64,000 nt of DNA from Lepagella muris (GCF_004793975.1 NZ_SRYB01000002.1:186001-250000), one strand, 5' to 3'; shown: positions 23,844 through 31,772, counted from the stretch's first letter. The notes: a model not told the origin generated them from the sequence alone. Translations and numbers: made by a program.

Positions 23844-25562
23844 TCAGCTGAACCAGTAAAGCTGTCCGAGCGACAGTTCCTTGGCCGGCGGCACGTAGGC
23901 GAGCTTACCGTCTACGTATACGTCAAAGGTTTCGGGATTGACCTCGATCTGTGGAGTGGCAGTGTTGAGAAGCATGTCGGCTTTTCCGAGCTGACGCACG
24001 CCGTGCACCGGGTAAAGGATATTGTCTGTGCGGATTATATCCTTCAGACCGTTCTCTATGGCAGCCTTCGACGTGAAGCGGACGCAAGTGCGGGGCATAG
24101 CCTTGCCGAAGGCCCCGAACATCGGACGCATCATCACCGGCTGCGGCGTCGGGAGTGAGGCGTTGGGATCGCCCATCTGTGCCCAGTTGATTAGTCCGCC
24201 TTTGATCACCATCTTTGGCTTGGTGGCGAAGAATGCCGGCTCCCAAAGCACGAGATCCGCCATCTTGCCCACTTCAATTGAGCCTAAGATATCGTTTATG
24301 CCATAGCAGATAGCCGGGTTGAGGGTGATCTTCGCAAGATAACGGAGCACTCGGAAGTTGTCGTTCTTGTCGGAATCCTCGGGAAGTTTACCACGGGCAT
24401 CCTTCATGTAGGAGGCCATCTGGAATGTACGCATGAACGATTCGCCGACGCGACCCATAGCCTGGGAGTCGGATGAAACCATCGAGAGCACGCCGAGATC
24501 GTGGAGAATATTCTCCGCGCTCTGGGTCTCGGGACGCACACGGCTTTCGGCAAATGCCACATCGGAGGGGATATTCGGGTTGAGGTTGTGGCAGACCATG
24601 ATCATGTCGAAAAGCTCAGCCTCTGAATTGATTCCGAATGGGAGTGTGGGGTTGGTGGAGGAGGGTAGCACGTTTGCCATTGACGCCACCTTCAGGAGGT
24701 CGGGGGCATGACCGCCGCCTGCACCCTCGGTGTGGTATGTGTGGATTGTCCTTCCGTCCATAGCGGCAATTGAATCCTCCACGTAGCCCCCCTCGTTGAG
24801 GGTGTCGGTGTGGATTGCCACCTGCACGTCATATTGATCAGCCACGGTCAGGGCTGCGCGTATTGCAGCCGGGGTGGATCCCCAGTCCTCATGCACCTTG
24901 AAACCCATGGCGCCCGCCACGATCTGCTCGGAGAGAGTCTCCGCCACTGAAGAGTTGCCCTTGCCGAGGAAACCCATGTTGATGGGGAGTCCTTCGGTAG
25001 CTTCAAACATCTTGCGGACATTCCAGATTCCGGAAGTGATTGTTGTGCCATTAGTGCCGTCGGTAGGACCGATGCCGCCTCCGATAAGGGTTGTGATACC
25101 GTTGCTGAGGCAGTTATAGGCTTGCTGCGGAGCGATGAAGTGTACGTGTCCGTCAATACCGGCGGCAGTAAGGATAAGATGCTCGCCGGAAATGGCATCA
25201 GTCGAAGGACCTGTGCATAGGTTAGGGCTGACACCCTTCATAATGTTGGGGTTGCCTGCCTTACCGATGCCGGCGATCTTGCCATCCTTTACGCCCACGT
25301 CGGCCTTTATCACGCCGAGCACCGGGTCAAGGATAGTGACGTTGGTGATCACGAGGTCAAGTGATCCGCTGTCAGAAGTGACGGTGTTGGCGGTGCCCAT
25401 GCCGTCGCGTATTGTTTTGCCGCCGCCGTAAACTACCTCATCTCCGTAGACGCGGAGATCTTTTTCAATTTCAACGTAAAGGTTGGTGTTGCCAAGCCTG
25501 ATCTTATCGCCTACGGTAGGACCGAAAAGATTGTTATATTCTTGTCTTGATATTTGAGCCAT
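23844..25562 (-). CDS. ureC: Urease catalytic subunit alpha (UreC)
   Basis: A 572-residue nickel amidohydrolase that splits urea to ammonia and carbamate. The active-site elements are all present: HxH in GIDGHVHFIAPQQ, the carbamylated Lys in MGFKVHEDWGSTP, the His ligands in AIHTDTLNEGG and TYHTEGAGGGHAPD, the flap MVCHNLNPNIPSDVAFAESR with its Cys and His, and the last Asp ligand in SSDSQAMGRVGE. The length is standard. It starts 5 bp after ureB and is the third gene of the operon. Nothing suggests loss of activity. Confidence 0.97.
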   Translation of the reverse strand: MAQISRQEYNNLFGPTVGDKIRLGNTNLYVEIEKDLRVYGDEVVYGGGKTIRDGMGTANTVTSDSGSLDLVITNVTILDPVLGVIKADVGVKDGKIAGIGKAGNPNIMKGVSPNLCTGPSTDAISGEHLILTAAGIDGHVHFIAPQQAYNCLSNGITTLIGGGIGPTDGTNGTTITSGIWNVRKMFEATEGLPINMGFLGKGNSSVAETLSEQIVAGAMGFKVHEDWGSTPAAIRAALTVADQYDVQVAIHTDTLNEGGYVEDSIAAMDGRTIHTYHTEGAGGGHAPDLLKVASMANVLPSSTNPTLPFGINSEAELFDMIMVCHNLNPNIPSDVAFAESRVRPETQSAENILHDLGVLSMVSSDSQAMGRVGESFMRTFQMASYMKDARGKLPEDSDKNDNFRVLRYLAKITLNPAICYGINDILGSIEVGKMADLVLWEPAFFATKPKMVIKGGLINWAQMGDPNASLPTPQPVMMRPMFGAFGKAMPRTCVRFTSKAAIENGLKDIIRTDNILYPVHGVRQLGKADMLLNTATPQIEVNPETFDVYVDGKLAYVPPAKELSLGQLYWFS

Positions 25563-25567
25563 GGCGC

Positions 25568-26107
25568 TTATTTCTTAGTGTTGGATGGGGTTGGTGTGGT
25601 GAACTCGGCTTCAGCCTCCTCCTCGGAGATATTCTTGAAGCCATATTCCTGCATCTTGCGGAAAGCCTCCATCTTACAAGGATAGTATGAAGGAGAGTCT
25701 TCGTATCCGGCATATCCATTGGTGAGGTCGTTGAAGCCGATGATGCGGTGCTTCCCGGCAAATTCTACGAGCTCCACCTCTTTCTCCTCACCCGGCTCGA
25801 AGCGTATAGCCGTGGTAGCCGGTATGTTGAGATGCATTCCGAATGCTGCCTCACGGTCAAACTCCATGAATCGGTTCACCTCGAAGAAATGGAAGTGGCT
25901 GCCGATCTGGATGGGTCGGTCGCCGGTGTTGCGCACTTTCAGGGAGACGGTTCGGCGGTCGGTGTTATACTCGATGTTGCCTTCGGCAAGGATGACTCCG
26001 CCTACGGGTACAGGTGTCGACGGTTCAAATCCCGGGGTCTTGGGATATGCTATATCAGGTTGACCCTGGAAAACTCCGTTAGGAGTCGTGTAAGTGTCAT
26101 TAGCCAT
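25568..26107 (-). CDS. ureB: Urease beta subunit (UreB) with terminal extensions
   Basis: A 179-residue UreB. The core (about residues 33-135) has the family line PVGGVILAEGNIEYNTDR, RPIQIGSHFHFFEVN, REAAFGMHLNIPATTAIRFE and HRIIGFNDLTNGY. Typical stand-alone UreB proteins are about 100-110 residues; here there are about 30 extra at the N-terminus and 40 at the C-terminus (KMQEYGFKNISEEEAEAEF). It assembles with UreA and UreC into the urease trimer. It lies 32 bp after ureA and 5 bp before ureC. Confidence 0.94.
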   Translation of the reverse strand: MANDTYTTPNGVFQGQPDIAYPKTPGFEPSTPVPVGGVILAEGNIEYNTDRRTVSLKVRNTGDRPIQIGSHFHFFEVNRFMEFDREAAFGMHLNIPATTAIRFEPGEEKEVELVEFAGKHRIIGFNDLTNGYAGYEDSPSYYPCKMEAFRKMQEYGFKNISEEEAEAEFTTPTPSNTKK

Positions 26108-26139
26108 GATGATAAAATCTTTTTACGTTGTTATACCTG

Positions 26140-26442
26140 TTACTTGATAGGCTTGTGGATTGACACGAGCCTGGACCCATCGGTGAATACGGCTTCTACC
26201 TGCAGGAGCCCGATCATATCGGCGACACCTTCCATCACCTGATCCTTTGTCAGCACATTTGCGGCGTCGTGCATGACTTCCTCCACAGTCTTCCCCTCGC
26301 GGGCACCCTCAAGTGCGCAGGAGGTGATGTAGGCGACTGATTCAGGATAATTCAGCTTTAGTCCTTTTTGCAGACGGCGTTCGGCAATCATGCCGAGAGT
26401 CAGCAGCTTAAGTTTGTCTTCTTCTTTTGGGGTAAGATGCAT
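26140..26442 (-). CDS. ureA: Urease gamma subunit (UreA)
   Basis: A 100-residue UreA of exact family length: MHLTPKEEDKLKLLTLGMIA at the start, GLKLNYPESVAYITSCALEG in the centre, and the end GSRLVSIHKPI. It is a structural subunit of urease. It is the first gene of the locus, and a long leader with a -7 promoter element lies upstream. Confidence 0.96.
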   Translation of the reverse strand: MHLTPKEEDKLKLLTLGMIAERRLQKGLKLNYPESVAYITSCALEGAREGKTVEEVMHDAANVLTKDQVMEGVADMIGLLQVEAVFTDGSRLVSIHKPIK

Positions 26443-26576
26443 AACCTTTTATTTAGTAGAGTGAAACAATACGGACATGAGGTGCCGTGCGTCCTCGGTC
26501 CACCTATGGATGTATGGCACGTTCAGAGTTATAACGTTAAGAGATGCTAAATAGTTTTTAACGTCATACAAAAATA
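26443..26576 (-). promoter_or_regulatory. Urease operon promoter and structured leader
   Basis: On the minus strand an exact TAnnTTTG element (TATTTTTG, 26569-26576) lies 127 bp before ureA. The transcript would then contain ACGTTAA...TTAACGT (7-bp perfect pairing, about 26537-26565) and a GUGCC...GGCAC stem that encloses a second complementary pair, AGGTG and CACCT, partly overlapping it. A regulatory leader is plausible; a nickel- or nitrogen-responsive role is only a guess. Confidence 0.5.
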
Positions 26577-26629
26577 AGTTTTTGCAATCTTATTTTCTGA
26601 TTTTGTCCGTAGGGGTTGTTAAAAGGATA

Positions 26630-26663
26630 AAGGGATTGATGACGGTGGCGTCATCAATCCCTT
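26630..26663 (-). terminator. Hairpin terminator after the DUF3861 gene
   Basis: AAGGGATTGATGAC (26630-26643) and GTCATCAATCCCTT (26650-26663) form a perfect 14-bp stem with a 6-base loop, followed on the minus strand by TATCCTTTTAAC. It separates the DUF3861 gene from the urease promoter. Confidence 0.8.
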
Positions 26664-26680
26664 ATCTGAAGATGGAAATG

Positions 26681-26998
26681 TTATTTCCCGCAGTTGCAAT
26701 CATTGCACTTGCATCCGAGTTGCTCACGCACTTTCTGTTTGAAAGCTTTGAACTGAGGTATGAACTCAGCAAAGAGAGGTGAGTCGGCGTTTTTCTTGAG
26801 AGCATGGTGGAGGAGGCGCATACCAATCACAAATTCCTTGGCGTGCTTGTCTTTTGCAAAGATGCCTGATGCCTTTGCATTTTCCACCATTGCGGCAAGG
26901 TCATGATGACCGCCGAAATTGAAGTTCATCACTTCGTTCATTTTCCCATCTTTGGCTTCAATCACATTGAAATAGTAAGATTTCTTTTCTTTATCCAT
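26681..26998 (-). CDS. DUF3861 family protein with Cys-rich tail
   Basis: A 105-residue protein. The body matches DUF3861: FGGHHDLAAMVENAKASGIF, then FVIGMRLLHHALKK and SPLFAEFIPQFKAFKQKVR. The C-terminus GCKCNDCNCGK adds four cysteines in a metal-thiolate-like cluster that is not part of the usual domain. The function of DUF3861 is unknown. It lies just upstream of the urease operon in the same direction but has its own terminator, so it is a separate unit. A link to nickel handling is possible because of location and tail, but unproven. Confidence 0.8.
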   Translation of the reverse strand: MDKEKKSYYFNVIEAKDGKMNEVMNFNFGGHHDLAAMVENAKASGIFAKDKHAKEFVIGMRLLHHALKKNADSPLFAEFIPQFKAFKQKVREQLGCKCNDCNCGK

Positions 26999-27150
26999 AA
27001 CTGTGTTTATTTATAAGACAAGAGTGAAATTTCTCTTGTAGTAATTATAAAACAATGGGTGCTGATAAAAGTTAGATTACGTAATGTTAATGATTTCTAA
27101 TTTGAGAATACCAAAGATGCTGCAACATTCGCGTTCAGAAAGGGCAATAG

Positions 27151-27220
27151 TGATTCAAGTGATTCATGCGATTCAGGTGATTCAGTGATTCAGATGATTC
27201 AAGTGATTCAGATGAATCAA
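27151..27220 (+). repeat. Imperfect 8-9-bp tandem repeats (GTGATTCA type)
   Basis: About eight units of TGATTCA(A/G/T)(G/A) in a row, from TGATTCAAG to GATGAATCAA. The array is intergenic and not a coding sequence. It lies about 150 bp before the second copy of the structured RNA, just as a different 9-mer array lies before the first copy. Confidence 0.8.
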
Positions 27221-27366
27221 TAATATAATAGAGGGACCCCATTGATGAGAATAACGATATAAAATTGATACCATCTATGATAAAGAAGGTTATAAAAATT
27301 GAAGAATTTTACAAAAAAAATTACAATTACATTGAAAATATAAAAAAAACTTTGTAATTTTACCAC

Positions 27367-27445
27367 GCAAACCTATAAGCAGAAGCCCGATAAAGTCGCT
27401 ACAGGTATAAAACCAAGCGGCCGAAGGGTCTGTGGGAGGGTTTGC
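27367..27445 (+). ncRNA. Structured RNA, copy B (unnamed family), before BspA-like gene
   Basis: This copy has the same 79-nt length as 4138-4216. Its closing stem is GCAAACC (27367-27373) with GGTTTGC (27439-27445), a compensatory change relative to copy A. The interior differs at only a few positions. The TTTG upstream is again 12 nt before the stem, and AGACATATTAA follows in both. Copy B begins the leader of a BspA-like gene about 330 bp downstream, so the element is not specific to the reverse transcriptase. Confidence 0.65.
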
Positions 27446-27559
27446 AGACATATTAAAATAGAGCGTCTTTGTGCGCTTTGTTCTTGACTCGTTGAAACTT
27501 GGCGGTTTTATGTATAGGCAAGACAAAGGCAACAAGGTCGCTCACGGATGGTAATAGCC

Positions 27560-27690
27560 TGCCATGTACCCTTATGGGTGCATGGTACACCTATATTCCA
27601 ATACGTGGGCTTCTGCGTTGCTCGTTCTCCTATACCGGGCAACGCCAAGGCCTCAACGAGTGGGACGAGCAAGGAAAGTGGATCCCACGT
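27560..27690 (+). promoter_or_regulatory. Structured leader with competing stems before BspA-like gene
   Basis: Several complementary segments nest here: a 10-bp hairpin around CCATGTACCC/GGGTGCATGG (27562-27585), ACGTGGG (27603-27609) with CCCACGT (27684-27690), and inside it GCGTTGC (27615-27621) with GCAACGC (27639-27645), which competes with TTGCTCGT (27618-27625) pairing to ACGAGCAA (27665-27672). Overlap of the last two stems suggests two alternative folds. It could be an attenuator-type leader or a separate RNA. Confidence 0.5.
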
Positions 27691-27775
27691 TTTCTGTTTT
27701 ATATGCCATGAACTAACCACTAACAATCATCCGAGTCGGGATTCAATCGGAAAGAATCTACAAAAACTCAAAAGT

Positions 27776-29539
27776 ATGGTGAGACTTAGACATTTGTCGG
27801 TATTGTTAATGCTATGTGTATTGGGCGTGTTCAGTGCAAATTCAGGTTTGATAGCTAAAACGTTTGAATCAAATGGAATATCTTATGTGGAAGAGGATAT
27901 TGCCAACCAGACAGTCAGTGTTACGAAGCATAGAAATGCAGGTTCCAAATATTCCGGACTTGTAAATATCCCTGCCAGTGTGGAATATGATGGTAAGACA
28001 TATACCGTAGTCGGTATTGACAATGAAGCGTTTAGGGGGCAGGTAGAACTTACGTCGGTTGTATTTCCCAAGACGCTGGAGTTTATCGGATATAAGGCAT
28101 TTCTTGGTGCATCAAATCTAAAGACAGTTGCGTTTAGCAGTTCAGGAGTCCTGACGGAAATCGGTGCTCAGGCTTTCAAGAGTTGTAGATATCTTTCCAA
28201 TATCAACCTTCCAAATTCATTGAAGACGATAGGGGAGTACGCATTTGAGGATTGCGAGGCATTAAAGACTATCAAGTGGGGCAATTCTCTTGAAACGATT
28301 GGAAAAGCTGCATTCAAAGGATGCGGAAATCTTGAATCGGATTTGATTATCCCGAACTCAGTCAAATCAATTGGTGAATTATGTTTTATGAATTGTGTCA
28401 ACATAAAGAGGGCTGCAATCGGTTCATCAGTAGAAATAATCGGAGCGGATGCGTTTCTGCAGTGTACTGCATTGGAAGATGTGTCGCTTCCTGAATCATT
28501 AAAGGAGATAGGCTATGAGGCATTTCGCGGCTGCTGGAATCTGCCCAGTATTGAAATACCTGATTCTGTGACTAAAATGGGATATGGCGCATTTAGATAT
28601 TGCGTATCTCTTTCAGATGTCAAGTTGGGAGAGTCATTGAAGGAGATTGAAGGATGGACATTTGAGCAGACAGCCATAAGGAAAATAGATATTCCTAATT
28701 CCGTTACAACAATAGGAGCGTATTCATTCATAGAATGTGTTGATTTGCAAGAGGTGAATTTTGGTTTAGGATTGGAAGCTATATATGATAGTGCATTCCT
28801 TGGCTGTGTTTCAATTACAAATATAGATTTGCCTGAATCGCTTAAAACTATAGGTAGTCTTGTGTTTGCCAAATGTGAGAATCTTCAGTTTGTTACTATT
28901 CCGTCTTCAGTCTATGATATATCTGACAGGGCATTTGCTTTTTGTCCCAATATCATGGGTGTGTATAATTTAGCTCGGACTCCACAAAATATCTATAATC
29001 GGGAGGTTTTCTATCAATCTGGTATTGACGGGCATGTCGTGGTTCATGTATATGAGGATCTTTATGATTTATACACAACTACAATAGGATGGTACGACAT
29101 AGGTACAGATTATTTATGCGGTATAGAGATTGTGGCTGATATTGAGAATGCCAGTGTCGAGAGTATTGTTTTTGCGGAGGATCCGATTTATTGCAAGATA
29201 GGGGAACAGAAGAAGCCAAATGTGGCTATTTATCCGCTTAATGCTTCCAACAAAGAGCTACAATGGATTTCAAGCGATGAGTCAGTGCTTTATGTTGACA
29301 TGTATTCAGGCGATATAATTGGACTTGAGGAGGGCGAGGCTTTCCTTACAGCTACGGCAACAGACGGCAGCAATGTGTCGGCATCCGTTAAGGTGATTGT
29401 TACTGATGAGGCAGGTATAGGCGACGTCATGATAGACCGCCCGACTGAGACTGTAATCTATGATCTTTATGGACGTAGGCTTAACCGTCTGCAACGAGGC
29501 ATTAATATCGTAAACGGAAAGAAAGTCTACGTGAAATAA
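27776..29539 (+). CDS. BspA-like secreted leucine-rich repeat protein with BIG2 domain
   Basis: A 587-residue protein. The start at ATG 27776 is chosen because it gives a signal peptide (MVRLRHLSVLLMLCVLGVFS); an open frame back to 27548 runs through structured leader sequence. Residues about 45-410 contain many LRR_5 (BspA/TpLRR) repeats such as LPNSLKTIGEYAFEDCEAL and IPDSVTKMGYGAFRYCVSL. A BIG2-type domain follows (YPLNASNKELQWISSDESVL, then EGEAFLTATATDGSN). The C-terminus VIYDLYGRRLNRLQRGINIV is the Bacteroidota tail linked with secretion and surface sorting. BspA-type proteins mediate adhesion. A second LRR_5 gene follows 12 bp later. Confidence 0.88.
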   Translation: MVRLRHLSVLLMLCVLGVFSANSGLIAKTFESNGISYVEEDIANQTVSVTKHRNAGSKYSGLVNIPASVEYDGKTYTVVGIDNEAFRGQVELTSVVFPKTLEFIGYKAFLGASNLKTVAFSSSGVLTEIGAQAFKSCRYLSNINLPNSLKTIGEYAFEDCEALKTIKWGNSLETIGKAAFKGCGNLESDLIIPNSVKSIGELCFMNCVNIKRAAIGSSVEIIGADAFLQCTALEDVSLPESLKEIGYEAFRGCWNLPSIEIPDSVTKMGYGAFRYCVSLSDVKLGESLKEIEGWTFEQTAIRKIDIPNSVTTIGAYSFIECVDLQEVNFGLGLEAIYDSAFLGCVSITNIDLPESLKTIGSLVFAKCENLQFVTIPSSVYDISDRAFAFCPNIMGVYNLARTPQNIYNREVFYQSGIDGHVVVHVYEDLYDLYTTTIGWYDIGTDYLCGIEIVADIENASVESIVFAEDPIYCKIGEQKKPNVAIYPLNASNKELQWISSDESVLYVDMYSGDIIGLEEGEAFLTATATDGSNVSASVKVIVTDEAGIGDVMIDRPTETVIYDLYGRRLNRLQRGINIVNGKKVYVK

Positions 29540-29551
29540 ATTTCATTCGTA

Positions 29552-30064
29552 ATGAAAAGGTCAATATTGCTATTCATTATCTCAATATTTGCTTGTGCAG
29601 TCTATGCGCAAGCAAATATTGAGATAACTTCCAATTATCCTACCGGATATATTAAGTCGGACCAGCCATATTATCTCGGTTCATCGGATGGAGTTTTGTT
29701 CATATATAGTGGCTCTCAGCCATTAGTGCTTGTGAAATATCCGTCATGCGCCACTCGTGAAGAATATACTATACCTGAATCTGTGACTCGTATTTCTCGT
29801 AGTGCATTCCAAGGATGTAAAGGTCTCAAGACACTCATTATTCCAACCTCAGTGGTATATATAGGAGATAATGCCTTTGAGAATGCAGAGATCCAATCAT
29901 TTATAGTGGCAGGTAATGATCACGCATCAAATTTCTTACCTTCGGCATATAGTTCGGAAGCGATGGGGTATTACGACCTATCCGGGCGTAAAACATCCAC
30001 TCCCGTTTCAGGAATAAACATAAAAGTGTCAGAAGATGGGGTAAGTAAGGTGTTGGTGAAATAA
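29552..30064 (+). CDS. Small secreted BspA-like repeat protein
   Basis: A 170-residue protein with a signal peptide (MKRSILLFIISIFACAVYAQ) and a compact LRR_5 region (IPESVTRISRSAFQGCKGLK, IPTSVVYIGDNAFENAEIQ). The C-terminus YYDLSGRKTSTPVSGINIKV resembles the tail of the preceding gene. It is probably a shorter paralogue co-expressed with it. The signal-peptide region contains an exceptional hairpin in the DNA (29573-29631 region), which may regulate translation. Its stop is followed by a strong terminator. Confidence 0.8.
   Translation: MKRSILLFIISIFACAVYAQANIEITSNYPTGYIKSDQPYYLGSSDGVLFIYSGSQPLVLVKYPSCATREEYTIPESVTRISRSAFQGCKGLKTLIIPTSVVYIGDNAFENAEIQSFIVAGNDHASNFLPSAYSSEAMGYYDLSGRKTSTPVSGINIKVSEDGVSKVLVK
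29577..29627 (+). repeat. Long perfect inverted repeat inside a signal-peptide coding region
   Basis: Nineteen bases at 29577-29595 are the exact reverse complement of 29609-29627. With one wobble and three more pairs the stem extends to 23 bp with a 5-base loop (29600-29604). It lies at codons 9-26 of the gene starting at 29552. Such a stem would strongly affect translation or transcription of the small protein. Confidence 0.85.
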
Positions 30065-30132
30065 TAATTTATCCGCTGTATGGATTCATTAAGAGATAAT
30101 GAAAAATAAATTGTGAAAGTTTGATATATATA

Positions 30133-30165
30133 CCCGAAGGATTTCAGAGTGATGAATCCTTCGGG
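30133..30165 (+). terminator. Bidirectional hairpin terminator after BspA-like genes
   Basis: CCCGAAGGATT (30133-30143) pairs perfectly with AATCCTTCGGG (30155-30165); the loop is TCAGAGTGATG. T-runs are weak, so efficiency is uncertain, but it falls where two BspA-like genes end and a remnant on the other strand ends. Confidence 0.7.
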
Positions 30166-30392
30166 GATATGTTATAAGAAACTACCCAATAACCGGTCTT
30201 ATCATACCCTTCTCGACGAATTAACCCTAATTCCTTTAGCTGCTTAATCCGATTTGCTAAGGTCCTCCTTTTAATTCCCAATTTTTCTGCCAATTCCGTA
30301 TAGGATGCATTGGGATTATTATTGATGCACTCTAAGGTGCACTCTAAATTGCACTCTAAACCGGTATGTAAACACAGAATGGGCGAGAAATT
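30144..30392 (-). pseudogene. C-terminal winged-helix remnant of an AAA_4/RecG-like protein
   Basis: An open stretch of 82 codons on the minus strand with no Met start; an in-frame TGA lies directly upstream (30393-30395). It encodes three LEC repeats (LECNLECTLECI) and then NPNASYTELAEKLGIKRRTL and ANRIKQLKELGLIRREGYDK then TGYW. This is the C-terminal helix-turn-helix of the AlbA_2/AAA_4 putative transcriptional-regulator family common in Bacteroidales; the spaced repeat before it is also typical of that family. The N-terminal domain is missing, so this is a gene remnant. The repeat appears in the DNA as three copies of GCACTCTAA. Confidence 0.6.
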
Positions 30393-30511
30393 TCATTTCT
30401 TTTGTTCTAACAATCTGAAAAACATTAGAATATGATTACTATAGATGGAACATTCAACTAAAGTGAGTAAGAACCATACTTTTCAGGGAAGGTCAAGATA
30501 ATAGAATCTAT

Positions 30512-30542
30512 TTTGATATAATACATATTTTGTTTATTTTTG
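30512..30542 (+). promoter_or_regulatory. Bacteroidota promoter of the restriction-modification locus
   Basis: TTTG (30512-30515) is followed after 19 bases by TATTTTTG (30535-30542), an exact TAnnTTTG match, 22 bp before the controller ATG at 30564. Confidence 0.7.
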
Positions 30543-30563
30543 TACAAATAAATATATGACTTT

Positions 30564-30783
30564 ATGGATAAACCAGCTATTCTAAACAGAATTAGAGTTA
30601 TCCTTGCCGAAAAGCAACTAAGTAATCATTGGCTTGCTGAAAGGCTTGGGGAAAACTGATATGACTGTATCAAGATGGAGCACTAACAAAGCGCAACCAT
30701 CATTATCACAATTAGTGGAAATTGCAAAAAACGTTCTTCAAGTCGATGCAAAAGATTTGATTGAGACTACTTTACAGAAATAA
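30564..30783 (+). pseudogene. XRE-type controller gene of the R-M locus, frameshifted
   Basis: The first 31 codons from ATG 30564 read MDKPAILNRIRVILAEKQLS and NHWLAERLG, the start of an HTH domain, then reach TGA at 30657. Shifting the frame by one at the GGGG run near 30648-30651 restores KTDMTVSRWSTNKAQPSLSQ and LVEIAKNVLQVDAKDLIETT, ending at TAA 30781-30783. Joined, the product is a normal HTH_3 protein of about 72 residues. It lies 20 bp before the restriction gene, the usual place of an R-M controller (C) protein. The shift may be a real mutation or a sequencing error in the G run. A 40-codon internal frame from ATG 30661 could still be translated. Confidence 0.75.
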
Positions 30784-30803
30784 CAAAAAATAAATCTTTG
30801 CAA

Positions 30804-31757
30804 ATGAGCGCAAACAGTAACAATCAAGGAAGAGCATACGAATTTATATGCTTGCATTCACTTCATTCTGCAATAAAAACTATCAGACCTGCAGAAATCG
30901 TACACAACAGCAGTTATGATGCTGCCGAAAATGCTTGGCAGACATTGGATGCCAACGAGCAGGCACTTTATACACTAAGTGCTAGGTCAACCATAGATAC
31001 TATCTTTGCGATGGAGCCAAATATTGTGGAGCAAAGCGATGACATACTGAAGCTTTACATTCAGACAGACAAACATGGCGAAGAGGCCGATGTGCGTGAC
31101 ATCATCATTGAACGCAAGGATATTATGTGGGAGATTGGCTTGAGTATCAAACACAACCACATGGCAGTTAAGCATAGCCGTTTATCGAAAGATATTGACT
31201 TTGGGGATAAGTGGTATGGTGTCAGTTGTTCACAGCAATACTGGAATGATGTGAATGGTGTATTCTCCTTACTGGCAAAAGAAAAAGCAAAGGGATCATA
31301 CTTTCGTGACATGGATTCAAAAGAGGATCAAGTATATGTTCCACTTTTGAATGCTTTCGTAAAAGAGGTAAAAGCAAGCATTGAAAAAGATACTTCAGTT
31401 CCTCGTAAACTTGTAGAATATCTGCTTAGTAAGTATGACTTCTACAAAGTAATCAGCATAGATAGTAAGCGTATCACTAGTATACAATCATTCAATATGT
31501 ATGGAACGCTTAATCAGGCGAGTAAGGTCAAGCAGCCTGAAATTGTTGTTCCTGTGATCAATTTGCCAACAGAATTGCTGTTTATTGGTTTCAAGAAATC
31601 AAGCAAGACAACAGTACTCCTCAGTTTTGACAATGGCTGGCAATTCTCTTTCCGTATTCATAATGCAGAGGATAAGGTAAACACCTCTTTGAAGTTTGAT
31701 ATTCAGATTGTTGGTATGCCTGCTGATGTGAATATTAAGTATAATTGTAAATGGTAA
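30804..31757 (+). CDS. HaeIII-type restriction endonuclease
   Basis: A 317-residue protein of the RE_HaeIII family. The start at ATG 30804 gives MSANSNNQGRAYEFICL, the family's conserved opening. The region IIIERKDIMWEIGLSIKHNH has the E...xxK arrangement expected for the catalytic core (IGLSIKHN), and GDKWYGVSCSQQYWNDV follows. It should cut DNA at GGCC, the HaeIII specificity, which is inferred from homology. It is flanked by a cognate HaeIII-type cytosine methyltransferase 15 bp downstream. No disruption of the frame is seen, so the enzyme may be active even though the controller gene is shifted. Confidence 0.88.
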   Translation: MSANSNNQGRAYEFICLHSLHSAIKTIRPAEIVHNSSYDAAENAWQTLDANEQALYTLSARSTIDTIFAMEPNIVEQSDDILKLYIQTDKHGEEADVRDIIIERKDIMWEIGLSIKHNHMAVKHSRLSKDIDFGDKWYGVSCSQQYWNDVNGVFSLLAKEKAKGSYFRDMDSKEDQVYVPLLNAFVKEVKASIEKDTSVPRKLVEYLLSKYDFYKVISIDSKRITSIQSFNMYGTLNQASKVKQPEIVVPVINLPTELLFIGFKKSSKTTVLLSFDNGWQFSFRIHNAEDKVNTSLKFDIQIVGMPADVNIKYNCKW

Positions 31758-31772
31758 TCATTCAATATTAAG

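Noticed and set aside
26015..26045. tRNA T-loop-like sequence GGTTCAAATCCC
   Set aside because: It lies inside the conserved ureB coding region, and no acceptor, D or anticodon stem surrounds it.
27548..27775. Upstream extension of the BspA-like coding frame by 76 codons
   Set aside because: The signal peptide begins at ATG 27776, and the upstream stretch is a set of nested inverted repeats that reads as leader RNA.
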